Assembly: GCA_015179125.1 (NCBI GenBank) | Contig: WHVA01000280.1 | Span: forward strand, 1-64,000 | Direction: 5' to 3' | From: Gautieria morchelliformis | Taxonomy: Eukaryota > Basidiomycota > Agaricomycetes > Gomphales > Gomphaceae | Length of the DNA: 64,000 bases | Shown: positions 1-11,271 of the stretch, one piece after another | Layout of the letters: each line of letters starts with the position of its first letter | Numbering within the stretch: the first letter of the stretch is position 1 | Notes under the pieces: generated by a model | The model's input: only the letters and a program-made list of their open reading frames with translations | What the model was told of the DNA's origin: nothing | Database searches by the model: none | Made by a program: the position numbers and the translations under genes

Positions 1-2929
1 TGATAAAGACAACACGGCCACATTTACAGGCACCAGCGTCGAATTCAAATCACACGCCGGAGTTATTTTCGCACAGGGACAGAAGCGCAGGCGGCTGTTC
101 TGTATGAAGGCACCGGTCACCCGATCAGTTGAGGCACGGGATTTTGCCGCAGCGGCAAAGGGACGGTCATGGAACAAATGGCACAGGATACTCAGGCACA
201 TCAACATAAATTCTATAAAAATGTTGAAATCTAACAACCTAGTTACTGGACTCAAGATCGACGAGTCAAAGGAGCTGAGTTGGTGCAAGGCTTGCATACA
301 AGGCAAACAGAATGTGGAGCCGTGCCCCAGAAGAGCCGAGGACACTGTTGATCAGGTCGGTGACCTAACAGTATCCCATCCATGGAGACCTGCCCAGACC
401 AAGGGACCATCACGTGAAATGTACTTTTATTCTTTCACGGACATCAAATCTAGGTACACGATCATTTATTTCGGGAGCACCAAAGATGAAGCGCTCAAGC
501 ACTTCGAGACGTACAAAGCATTCCTCGAGACCCAAACAGGTCAGAAACTGAAGAGGTTTCGGTCGTACAACGGCAGGGAATATGTCAATAAAAACTTCAC
601 ACAATTTTGTGCAAAACATGGCATTATCATGGAGACCACAGCTCCATACCCCCCAGCCCAGAATGGAATTGCAGAATGACTCAACCGGACCTTACTCGAG
701 CAGGCACAGGTGATGATATTCGCCAAGAACCTGCCAACAATACTCTGGCCCGAGGCCGTGGCTTACGCGTGTTATATCAAAAATCGATCACCCACGCGAG
801 CACCTGGAGATGACGCAACGCCATTCCAGGCACTATTCGGCAAGAAGCCAAACATAGCACGTCTAGAGGAATTCAGGACAAACTGCTGGGTTATGGTGCT
901 GGATCAACGTTGAGCTAAATTTGATCCAAAGGCAGAAGAACACATATTCGTTGGAGTAGCTGAACATGCAAAGGCTTGGAAGTATTACAATAAAGCTTCA
1001 AAGCACATTCAAATCTCAAGAAATATCACATTCGACGAAAATGACAACAAACTCTATCCTAGCCCAGATAATGACGATGACGACACCACTGGCATGGCAC
1101 CGCTCGAGGGGGAGCACTCACCACGCAAGCATGTGCCAGAACCGATCCCATCTACCCCACTGACGTCATCACCCCAGACGACACCCATTCCTGATCCACC
1201 TGAACAAGTGCCAGCTCCACAGATTCAACAGAGCGTGCGTATCACTCAAAGGCCTGATTAACAGAAACGGAATGATTCAGGCCGCACCAAGCAGGCTTAC
1301 ATAACGAGAGAAACCATTACAGAACCCGAGAGTTACAGAGTGGCGGTATCACGTGATGATGCGCTGATCTGGGAGAAAGCGATGGCAATTGAAATGGATC
1401 AACATAAGACACTAGGAACATGGGAATTAACAGAACTACCACCCGGACGAGTAGCTATCGGTTGCCGATGGGTATACACTGTCAAAACGCAACCGAATGG
1501 ACAATTCGATAAAGCTAAAGTGAGGGTCGTGGCTCAAGGATTCACACAGAGGCCAGGGATGGATTACTACGAAATAACTTCACCTGTGGTCAAGTTCGAT
1601 TCACTACATGTTTTATTAGCCATTGCAAACACACTCGATTAAGAAATCGAAATGATGGATGTCAAAGGCACCTATCTCAATTCAACCATAGATGAGGAGA
1701 TCTACATGCGTCAGCCCGACGGTTTTGATGATGGATCTGGACGTGTTCTAAGAATACACAGAGCGCTCTACAGACTCAAACAATCGGGGTGAGCTTGGCA
1801 TCAGCACTTACACAAATTACTACTCGATCTCGGCTTCCACCAAAGCACTGCCAATGAATGCGTCTATATCAGACAAGATAAGGACACAATTGAAGTCATA
1901 TCAGTATACGTGGACGACTTTGGATTATTTGCTGATTCCAAAGGAGGGATGGTTAAGCTCAAGGGGGAGCTTCATGGAAAATTCCCTTTGACAGATTTAG
2001 GGGAAATGAAGAAAATCTTGGGAATTAGGGTTGAAAGGAATAGGGATGAGGGAACACTGACTATGTCCCAAGGACATTACATCGACATCATACTCGATCG
2101 ATTCAACATGGCGACGGCTCATTCCATATCTACACCTCTACACAAAATGATCAAGCTCACAACGCCTATGGACTCAACGGGTCCAACTACCGAAGTGCCC
2201 TATGCTAAAGCAATTGGATCGTTAATGTATGCGGCATTCAGCATGCAACCTGATTTGGCTTTTACCGTACAACACTTAAGTCAATTCACTACTACTTATG
2301 GAGCCGAGCACTGGACGGCGATCAAGCATGCGCTCATGTACCTCAAGGGGTCACATGACAACAGCATAACCTTCGGATGAGACACTGGTCTCGACCTTGA
2401 AATATTCGTTGACTCGGACTATGCTAATAGAAACGATGCACTGTCTATTAGTGGCTATGTAGCTATACTAGGAGGGGGAGCCATCGCATGGAGCTCGAAG
2501 AAGCAGCGAACGATCACATTATCTACTACGGAGGCCGAATACATGGCACTCACCGAGGGCGCCAAGCAATTGATCTGGCTGAGGCGCTTCATCGAGGAAC
2601 TAGGAATAGATCAAACCCAGCCCATGTCACTTCGATCAGACAATCTAGGCACTATCACGCTATCACATGACACAACGTACCATGTGCGTACCAAACATAT
2701 CAACGTCGCATATCACTTCATCCATGAGAAAGTGGCCTCTCACGAGGCAACACTTATGTATGTACCGACAAAGGAGAACGTAGCGGACGTATTTACGAAG
2801 GGACTGGATTTACACCAACATAGGTATTTATTAGGGAAATTAGGATTTTGCAGAAGGGACTTCTCGCTGAGGGGGAGTGTTAGTAATCGGGACGATGATA
2901 CGGCCGAGGCAGAGCCGGCACGCACTTAG
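1..2929 (+). pseudogene. Copia-1: decayed Ty1/copia pol (integrase, reverse transcriptase, RNase H)
   Basis: Polyprotein that would integrate and reverse-transcribe a copia retrotransposon. The reading frame starts before the window and is broken into pieces. In order: a GAG pre-integrase segment near 163-300, integrase core near 330-670, its C-terminal part at 710-913, reverse transcriptase at 1340-1642 and 1910-2380 with the active-site motif VYVDD near 1905, and RNase H at 2543-2929 ending in the usual copia tail (ADVFTKGL). In-frame stops lie at 677, 911, 1640, 1788 and 2378. The integrase motif that normally reads SDNGGE reads SYNGRE here, so a catalytic aspartate is lost. Family assignment is firm from domain order; the element is dead by its own proteins. 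Confidence 0.9.
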
Positions 2930-3124
2930 CCGGAAGTTCGAGAACGCTCTCGACTCCGGTTGCTGGTGCACCGGCATCGCATCGGCAAAGCAGCTCGAAG
3001 ATATTAATAATATAATGGACATCGTATTTAGTATATAAGGACAGACGATTCGATGCGCTCAGGAGCATTGCGCTTAAGTGCATGTCGTAGAATAATAGTT
3101 TTATTATAACTCCTTCGTCCTACA
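2878..3124 (+). repeat. 3' LTR of Copia-1
   Basis: A purine run (gagggggag) directly precedes TGTTAGTAATCGG. The segment ends in CCTACA, giving TGT..ACA termini and about 247 bp. A TATA-like stretch (gtatataagg) lies near 3030. The matching 5' LTR is outside the window, so the right boundary rests on terminal dinucleotides and length only. Confidence 0.7.
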
Positions 3125-3644
3125 TATGATGGCATAGCCGACCACCGAGGCTTACAGTAAAAGGTATACAAGAAACCCAGACGTTGAACGGTATATATAT
3201 ATATATATATTCAAAGCCTGTGATCTCAGTTTGTCTGATATGCGTAAGTCTCTTCTCTCCGTTGATGGATCATTTAGTTAAAGGCATACATTCCATCAGA
3301 TTCTCCTGATATCAACCAAGTTGTCATCTGGAAGATGTGCCTGTCTTTGCGATGTCCAAAGGGCATACAGGAAAGCCCGGACATTACGATATCCGAGTCC
3401 GAACGCTTGACGTTCTCACAGGTCGTCTGATATGATATAGCTAGTACTTACAGTGATTACGGCGGGTGGGCTTCTACTGACATTGTGGGTATCATTTGGA
3501 ACAGATCCCGCTGATTTCAACCAAATGTCAACAGAAATTGTGCCTTCGCGACGTCCGCGCAGATAATGTGTCCAGTCTCCATTGACGCTCGAGGCCTCTA
3601 ACGTGTCACGTTGATGTCCCTATCATCCACAGCATCTAGTGGCC
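3125..3644. other. Intergenic region upstream of PAL; TA microsatellite and diverged duplication
   Basis: No coding sequence seen. It holds a (TA)n tract at about 3192-3210 and two similar stretches (about 3306-3360 and 3508-3565) that both contain a CTGAT-TCAACCAA core followed by TGTGCCT and CG-GTCC. This should include the PAL promoter, but no defined element can be named. Confidence 0.5.
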
Positions 3645-6296
3645 ATGGAAGCTCTTACACATACCACCGTCGCAATCCTCCAAATCGAAAGGCTTCATGC
3701 CTATACCCAATGCCATAAACCTATTGTGGTAGACGGCCAAAGCCTTGACATTGCCGCTGTCACCGCGGTATCGAAGTCAGTGCATTGATTCTGGTCGCAA
3801 CTCCTGTTTAATACGTGTAGGTATGGTATTTTACCGCACCTCACTCGCTCCGAAACGATAAAATCCAAAGTCCAACGTGCGGCAGGGGTGGTTCAAGAAG
3901 CTCTTAACCGCGATAATGGATCGCTCTACGGCGTTACAACAGGGGTGGGAGCTTCGGGTACATTGTCTCCTTTCCGTCTGACAGTGTAGATTGCTTACCC
4001 TCGTCCCAGCATTCACTCGGACACGCGAGGTCAACGAACTTCAAAGAGCTCTCGTTAACAAGAATCTCAATGGAATCGTACCTTCACTTTCCACGTTCCT
4101 TACCAAACCTCAACTTGGCCTACTTCTTCCAGAAGATGTCATGAAGGGGACAGTCCTTGTACGTGAGGAATTTGCGTACTGGGAACATTCATTACTTCAC
4201 AGTACGACACAGGTTCGCCTGAATTCCCTCATTAGAGGCCACTCCGGCGTCCGGTGGGCTGTTGTAGAAAAACTGTTCAGATTACTAGAGGAAGACATCG
4301 TTCCTTGCGCACCGAAGAACAACACCATAAGGTGACATTGTTATTCAGTACATCTGGTTCTCCTCTCATTTATGCCTGCACTGTTTAGTGCGTCTGGTAA
4401 GATGTTCGAAACAAATGCACTGCAGGTACCTGAATCGTAGTCATGTAATCAGGTGACCTCGGTACATTGGCCTATGTTGCAGGCACTCTACTCGGCCTTG
4501 ATGACTTGCATGTGTGGCACGGACAGGGGTGCGGCTCAACCCATGTCAAGACTGGCAATAACTAACATCAAAGCTAGAGCTGATCGTACCATACATAGAG
4601 CGTCTGTGGTATTGAAGCGGGTGAATCTGGAACCTGTCACATATGGACCCAAGGAAGCTATTGCCATACTCAAGTATGTTATTACATCTCAATCTTGTAA
4701 TAACCTGCTTAAGTGACATCAAGCGGGACAGCTGCAAGCTGTAGTGCAGCTGCTCAAGTGATTTATGACGCCAATGTGCTCCTCCTTGCCGCCCAATGCC
4801 TCTCTGTGCTCAGTATAGAGGCTCTGCGTGCCAATCTCGAACCTTTCGAACCTTTCCCCCATGCTGTAGCTCGGCCACACCCAGGACAAATTGAAGTCGC
4901 GAACAACATCGCTCGCATGACGAAAGGTTCTAAACTCGCTTTCGCCGACTATCCTGAAGGCGACCCCGAGTTCAAACTCAGACAAGATCGTTATCATATT
5001 AGGTGAATGCCGCAAATGAATGGCATTGCGATGTTTATGCATTTCATTAACACAACTTTAACCTGAGGAAGATGTGTCCCACAATGGATAGGCCCATTCG
5101 CGGAGAACTTGGTGAACGCGACAAGACAGGTCGATATCGAGTTGAACTCGTCGACGGACAACCCTCTTATAGATTCTGAGGGTCAGTGTCCCAACAACTT
5201 TTATCACGCGGGGAATTTCCAGGCACTTTCGGTTGGGGACGCGATGGACAAGGTCCGACATGCACTACAAGGCATAGGTGTGTCGGCTACTGTGATACTA
5301 GTTACTCATCTGATTCCCAAGTTATCGAGGGAAACTGCTTTTCGCGCAACATACTGAGATAGTAAACCCGCTTATGAATAGAGGACTGCCTCCTGATTGC
5401 GCGGCCGGCGAGCCAAGCCTCGATTATGGGCTGAAGTCATCAGATCTCGCTTGCGCTGCATACGTTTCCGGTTAGAAAGATTACGCCTGGTCCCTCGTCT
5501 CTAATTGAATATATCCGGTTCAGAACTAGGTTTTCTTGCTGGTTCTTTCTTACCTCATGTGCACTCATCGGAACATCACAACCAGTCCATTAATTCTATG
5601 GCCTTGGCATCAGCCCGCCATGCGCGAAACAGCGTCGAACTTCTTCAACAAGTGAGTGTAACCTAACACCTGATTGACGTTCTCTGATCAAACTTCTCGC
5701 TTGTAGCTTACGGCAACACATCTCTACACGGTTTGTCAAGCTATTGACTTACGGGAGATGAATATTCGCTACTTCTCCAAGCTTCATGCACTGTTGTCTA
5801 CAGAGCTCCCCGAATCCTCACGACAGCGAACCCCGAGGCTTTCGCCAAAGCCGAATCAAAACTGTTTACGACATTGAAGGTACGATTCGGGGAGACGACC
5901 ACACTCGAGTCCGAGGAACGTTTTCAAGTCATGCTGTCCCCCATTGTGTACGAGCTCTACAGCATGGTATCATCATCGTCCCATCTCCAACTCCAGCCAT
6001 CACTGGATCCGCTCGACTGGACTAAATCACTGACTGCGGAAGCGAAGGCTCTATTCTTGAAGAATAGACTGGAGTACCTAATATCCGATTGCTCGGCCTA
6101 CGAGTCACTGGGAGGAGCAGGCAAGGTGGTTTATGGATTTGTGAGGAAAGACCTTGGAGTTCCGATGCGTAAAGGACTCTCCGGAATGGACAGACATGAG
6201 ATCGGAAGCGGTATTAGTGAGATATTTGATGCCATCCACTCCGGGAAAATGGATACCGTGTGGAGGGATGCAGTCGCAGGCGAAGTTGACAATTAG
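3645..6296 (+). CDS. Phenylalanine ammonia-lyase (fungal type), multi-exon, one apparent frameshift
   Basis: PAL deaminates L-phenylalanine to trans-cinnamate without an external cofactor, using an MIO group formed from Ala-Ser-Gly; it works as a cytosolic tetramer. My splice model: 3645-3775, 3821-3957, 4010-4331, 4389-4396, 4453-4528, 4578-4673, 4724-5002, 5072-5277, 5330-5470, 5524-5651, 5707-6296; all introns are GT..AG and 45-69 nt. About 704 codons, typical for fungal PAL. Visible motifs: [10 protein letters not shown] in exon 2, [15 protein letters not shown] across exons 3-5 (the MIO motif), [37 protein letters not shown], and the eukaryotic C-terminal extension ([18 protein letters not shown]). 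The summed exons are 2 nt past a multiple of three, because the frame shifts in the last exon between about 5790 and 5830: one lost base, a sequencing error or an unseen splice. Histidine ammonia-lyase is unlikely because of the C-terminal extension. Confidence 0.88.
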
Positions 6297-7182
6297 GATG
6301 TAACCCTACAGCAGCAGTCATTTTACAGACTTTACCCAATCTTTTTATTGTGTAGTTCCTCAATGGGTTTGCTCGCGAGGTTTACTGGCTACCTCTTGAA
6401 GATTCTGTGTTTTCCGGGTCTACAACTGAAACGCCTGGGAATATAGTTAGGCTCAGGACTATCTAGGTGGGGCTCCGATGGCGCACAATTCAACATGCGT
6501 CGTAGTCGTTTCCTGGTCGCATCTATGCATGCATATGCGAGTCTCACGCGCATCGCTGTCAGCGTCCTTTGGGAACAAGAGTAGTCTTCTGCGTAGGTAG
6601 TTTTCACACCTTCTGCACGATGAGAACGTGTGCGTGTGTACCGATGTCATGGAGGCTAAGTATCGGTATTGTTTAAAGCCCAGGAGCCTGTGAATTGAAA
6701 AAATATGGTGAAGGCCACTCATTTGGCCAAAAGGGTGGACTCGTCCCCGGAACCCAGTCCTAGTACCTAAGATGGAAAAACACACCGCTATCCTTCACGT
6801 CGAGTTGAAAAAGCTACAATCGATCTCGAATGTAAAATAGCTTTGGAGTTTGAAAACAGGCTGGTGTACTTCTTTCTCCATATTCGGCGAGCTTCATTTG
6901 ACCCTTCCCCTGCTGTTGTTAATGTAAAGGACTAAGACCAGAGAATAGTGTCAGCCTGAGTTATTGATATTCTAAGATTGCCGCCAGATATTCGGTACGC
7001 CTGCAAATGACCAAGGTCTACAAAGCAATCGGAGAGCGGACAGGTGCCCAGAGAGAATGGTGCAGGGTAGACATGGGGTCTATTTCTAGGCCTTACAGCT
7101 GGCATCGACAGGCGTGGTCCGGCGTGACGGAGTGTCACAGTGACGGCCGCGTCGCGGTTGCCTGAGTCACCACACCACCGCA
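6297..7182. other. Intergenic region
   Basis: Between the PAL stop and the next start. No convincing coding potential on either strand; short open frames here are not protein-like. It should contain the PAL terminator and the promoter of the gene at 7183. Confidence 0.5.
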
Positions 7183-8755
7183 ATGCTCAACTCTGACCCA
7201 GCTCTCCATCCAATCCAGTCCCAGTACGCATTTTATCACTGCCCCAGGCACTCACTTTATCTTTCACTAGATTCACCGCCGTCTATGACACCCTCTCCGA
7301 CAGCGCAAAACGTGTTTTACTCGAAGACCATCTCATCCCCCTCGTCGATTCCCTTCCATCCACATCCAAGTATAACCTTCTTTCCGCCGCTCGCTCTCTC
7401 CAAGCCCAATACACTCAGGTCATCCCTCTCCCCCTCGCCGCCAAAAAACTTGACATCGACGCCCTCCTCGAGGAGCTCAGACTCGATTCTTACCGCAAAC
7501 AGAGCATCAGCAGGCGAGAGGAGATCGCTGAAGAGATCGTCGATAGCATCATCGATTGGCTTAGTGATATCTGGCAAATGGTATACGAGGTGGGCGTGGA
7601 GTTTGAGAAGGGCCATGAATGTCTTGTGTATTGCTGTCAAGTCCTCCAGCAGATTGAAGTCGTCGGTTCTGGGTCAGTAGGCCCGCTGCGTTCATGCGTG
7701 GTACCCTTCTTCTGTGTGTGGTGCCGCCTCACCTACCCCACAGATGCAAATGCGGCTTTATGCGCTTCTACGTGTCCGTCGCCATAAAATCCCGCAGCGG
7801 AGCCACCGTCAAGGAATTCTCTTACTCCAGTGTGGACCTAATTGAGGATGCGTTCCTCTGGATATGGCGCGATATGCTGCTTAAAATCCTCGCCGCCGGC
7901 CGAAAGTCTGACATGGAGGCGATTCCACGCATGTTACGCGATATACAGTCCGCCACGAAGCAGTGGGAGACTGCTTAGACCGTCTATTGCTCGCGGGCAG
8001 AAAGAACGGTGAGCGGTGTGCCTCGTCCAGCGCCATAACGGCTAACCCTCCCAGCCTTGTGACCCCTCGATGATGAATGCACCATAGATGGTTTTGGTGA
8101 ATTCGACGATGAATCACTGTATCCATGTTGCCCTGTCAGTATTTCCAAGTACTGCCATTATTGTCCCAGCACAGCCGCCCACTGGACTCCTTCCATCCAC
8201 GATCAACTCCCTAACCTCCGTACCCATATCTCCGCCGCCCTCCAAGAGTCATTTAGCCTACATCCATCTCTCTCTCTATATATAACAATTATTTCCCTCA
8301 CGCTCGCCTCCCAAGGCCCCCCTCCTTGCCCATCTCCAATCCACAGCTCCTTACAGCGCCTCTGCTGCTGCTGCAGCCTCGACATCCACATGTTTAACAA
8401 TGACGCTACATCCCTCATCGCCACCCTCGCTGTAGCACGACCTGTTCTCCGCACGCGCGACGCCCCCGCCATGCAGCGCGCGGCACACTTCCTTATGGAG
8501 ATACCCTCGGGCGAACATGTGCGCACGGCAGTCGACCTCGTGGAACGTGAACTCCGCGCTTGCTTGACAACCATCCATAACGCGGTCCTCGGCCGCGCTT
8601 TTGGGGGCGTGGATAACGTGCAGGGCAAGGCCTTGTGGGAACAGGTGAGGCCCTGCATTGTGGGGAGTATGCAGATGCAGCAGGCGGTAGAGCGCTGGGT
8701 GGATACAGCCCTAACCGTTTCACAGCCGGGTGTCGCTCCTGGGAACCTGCTGTGC
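7183..8755 (+). pseudogene. Conserved fungal hypothetical gene, decayed and truncated at its 3' end
   Basis: Function unknown; I recognise the type only as a recurrent basidiomycete hypothetical protein. Clear splice model for the first part: 7183-7223, 7271-7672, 7744-7978, all GT..AG, giving about 225 residues. It begins with a helical segment (AVYDTLSDSAKRVLLEDH) followed by a basic-acidic helical stretch; the third exon has a Cys pair (CKCGFMRF) and a WIWRDMLL segment. The stop at 7976 looks secondary: reading on one frame over gives LDRLLLAGRKNGE. A further intron (8009-8054, donor GTGAGC, acceptor CCCAG) then leads into a long open frame to about 8755, broken only by TGA at 8060, containing AAHWTPSIHDQLPNLRTHI and, at about 8420-8710, an alpha-helical region ending ERWVDTAL. 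The frame then meets a copia fragment. A single decayed gene is the simplest view; two adjacent genes are possible. Confidence 0.6.
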
Positions 8756-10067
8756 GAGTCACTCTGTATTGTGATGTGTATCGTACCCCTCTGATCGGCC
8801 TTAAAGGTGTCTCCGCTGGCGGTATCGACTGAGATATCGGGGATCGTGTGTAATTCGTGGAACAAGTCGATATTGCCGCAGAGGTGGCTGGATGCAGCTG
8901 AGTCGACCAGCCACACGTGAGTCCGATCGTGTATGGCTGATAGTGCTGATGGGTTCGTCGACAGAACGATGGTGTTTGGCTCGGGATCGATGACTTCGGT
9001 GATGCGGGCCATCATGACGATGTCCTTCTTCGGTATGTTGGCAAGTCGGGCCGAGTTGTCGTTTACGGGCTGCTGTGGCCGGGGAATGAAGGTTTGTCTC
9101 GTTGGCTCCACTCGAACATTCCCGCTCACTCCTCCTCCCTGCGCTCCTCCCTGCCTTCCGCCTCCCTTCCCCCACGGCTCCTGTCCCACTAGTCCTCCCC
9201 CTGGCGCAAAGCACCTCGATGCTGAGTGGCCATCCTTGCCGCAGTTGTTGCAATGGTACGTTGGTCTTCCATTTCCCTTGTCGTTAGACTGATTCCTGGT
9301 TTGGTTCTGCTGTGTGAAACCGGGATTGGCAGGAGGTCTGAAAATGGGGTTGTTAAAATTTCTGGTAGGTCTAGACTGTGCAACAAATGCCGTGGCCGCC
9401 TGTGTTGAAATCTCTACTGCGCTCAGATCTGCCTCGTGTGCCTCCAACCTCTCCTCGACGCCGTCAGGTGTCTTCGCTATCATGCGAATCGTCTGCGCGA
9501 TGGGTCTCCAAGAGTCGGGGACGTTTCTGAGTATGGTGGCGACGTGAGTGGAGTCAGCTATAACTTCGCCCATCTTCGCGAGCTGATTCCTGTATTCTTT
9601 CATCACTGTGAGGTACACCGATACAGACTGACCATCCGTCATGTGGTAATTCTCGTATCTCGTCCTCACGATACTAATCTTGCTTGGGTCGGTAGATTCA
9701 AACTTCAATATCTCCCATGCTTCGGCGCACTGGTCGGTTGTGTCGATCGCCGTCTGGAGCTCTGGAGATATGCAGAGTAAAATCTAGCTGTAAGCAACGT
9801 TATTCTTGTCGTCCCACTCGTCCTGAAGCTGCGTCAGGGGTGTGTTCCCGACCATCTCGACTCCAGCGGTGAGGGTGATGGTCTGATTAGTGTTGTCGGG
9901 GTAGGGGATCGTACCGGTGATAATAGCATACAGACCCCTATCCCTTGCAGTCGCTAACAGCTCCCTCTTCACATCCAGTTGTCCTTGCTGAGTTTCGGCT
10001 TGATGTCTCGAAACTTGTGGATGTCGTGTTTGGGGTGAGCGGTAGTCGTCCTGATCAGCTGTGCCAT
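8756..10067 (-). pseudogene. Copia-2: truncated Ty1/copia gag-protease
   Basis: Minus-strand gag starting at the ATG at 10067 (MAQLIRTTTAHPKHDI). It has a UBN2-type gag domain (about 9970-9400), a CCHC nucleic-acid-binding knuckle near 9240 (CNNCGKDGHSASRC), and a retropepsin site with the copia signature DSAASSHLC near 8890. Stops or frame breaks occur near 9977 (TGA where Trp is expected) and at 9784 (TAG). The homology ends near 8755, where the open frame runs on as the antisense of the neighbouring host gene, so integrase and RT are absent. The long minus-strand open frame reaching 8203 is therefore chimeric and its last 170 or so codons are not retroelement sequence. Confidence 0.85.
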
Positions 10068-11000
10068 GGTGAGTCTATGAGACTCTTAATCTGACAGAAG
10101 GATAAGTTTTCGAATAGATTGAGGATGCGGCCTATTGCTCGAGGCCGAGTTCGATATAGATCGCAAGAGGTGAATATAGCTCGAAGTTCGACTAATAACT
10201 CGAAGTCAAACGGAAATGTCAGAAAGGTTCGTGTTCGTTATTCTCTTCAGTCGTACATGTCATACTACTTGTAGCTACTCGGATAGGGGTCTCGATACGT
10301 AGGAATGGGCGACGGGGATAATGGGGTTGTGGGTATGGTAGGTGCGTAAGTACCGCCGCTAGCATGCATCCGTGCTGCGGCTCACTTGTTCGGTCTGGCC
10401 TAGACGTGAGGCAGAATGGAATGTCCCTGTATGGTGGCTCGAAGGATGAGGCGGGACGGTAGGAGGGATTGGATAGGAATAATGTGCGCGGCTCGAAGGT
10501 AATGGAGAATATATATCGTGTGCCCTGATCGCGATGTGGGATCGACTCGGTCCACCCTGGTACTCGGCTCGTCAACTGTACTCGTGCCTCGATTCGACTC
10601 GTGATACGGATCTAGGTGCTCGGGGGTGATGTGTCGGTCTTGACTCGTCGGTGAATGTCGCTGTGTGTCTGGTGTCGTCTCGTGTCTCGATGGCTCGGGT
10701 GTGTGCGTATGTATCTCGCGGTGCTCGGGGTGAGATTAGACAGAGAGAGAGAGATCGTTAGGGCAATCGTGAATGGAAATCGTTGTAATAGACATTACGG
10801 GTCGTTATTTGTGTGTGTGAAGTCATGAAATAAAGCGAGTGAAACAAGAATCCGTAGCTGATAGGTCTTTCCTCACGACCGAAACTCAAGAAACATGGAG
10901 TTTCCATAGAATTTTTCAGAGGGTTTCCTGACTTGAGAAATTTTCCCACACCTCCAGTGTATACGTAGCTCCTATTGATGTACACAATATCTGACAGTGG
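10068..11000 (-). other. Probable 5' leader/LTR region of Copia-2
   Basis: Non-coding sequence directly upstream of the Copia-2 gag start on the minus strand. It contains a purine microsatellite (agagagagagag near 10740) and many CTCG/CGAG words. No second LTR copy is present in the window, so LTR borders cannot be placed. Confidence 0.3.
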
Positions 11001-11271
11001 CTTGTGCAACGAAATGGGTAGTTCGGCGGATAAGATGCGTGAATGAATGGTTAGAAGGTAAAAGGGCTGCCCGAGCAGGGCTCACCCTATCTACAGTTGT
11101 AGCGAAATAGCCTGTGGCACTTGACAATGTAGCGTTCAAGGTTTCATGGAAAGGTTGTCTAGTACTAACAATCCTTTCGCTGGCGAAGGTGCTCCTTCAG
11201 AGCCCTTCGCCAACAGCACTGATAATTATATGAAGGCTAAGGTAATGAAGGTGAAGTATGAACACTCACCA
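11001..11271 (+). repeat. Dispersed repeat R1, copy 1
   Basis: About 270 bp clearly similar, in the same orientation, to 39241-39513. Shared words include CCCTATCTACAGT, GTAGCGAA, TCATGGAAAGGTTGT, CAACAATCCTTTC, GGCGAAGG and GGTGAAGTA..AA.ACTCACCA. No open frame is shared. It may be part of an LTR or of the untranslated end of a mobile element. Confidence 0.7.

Noticed and set aside
4332..4452. PAL as a catalytically dead pseudogene lacking the MIO motif
   Set aside because: Straight reading gives stops here, but the two-intron/8-nt exon model restores Ser-Ala-Ser-Gly-Asp-Leu in frame with standard splice sites.
4719..5042. Minus-strand 107-codon frame opposite PAL
   Set aside because: Shadow of a PAL exon whose plus-strand reading matches conserved PAL motifs.
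8203..9708. Single 501-codon minus-strand gene
   Set aside because: The N-terminal two thirds are copia gag-protease, but the rest is the antisense of a plus-strand host gene with its own coding signature; not one real protein.
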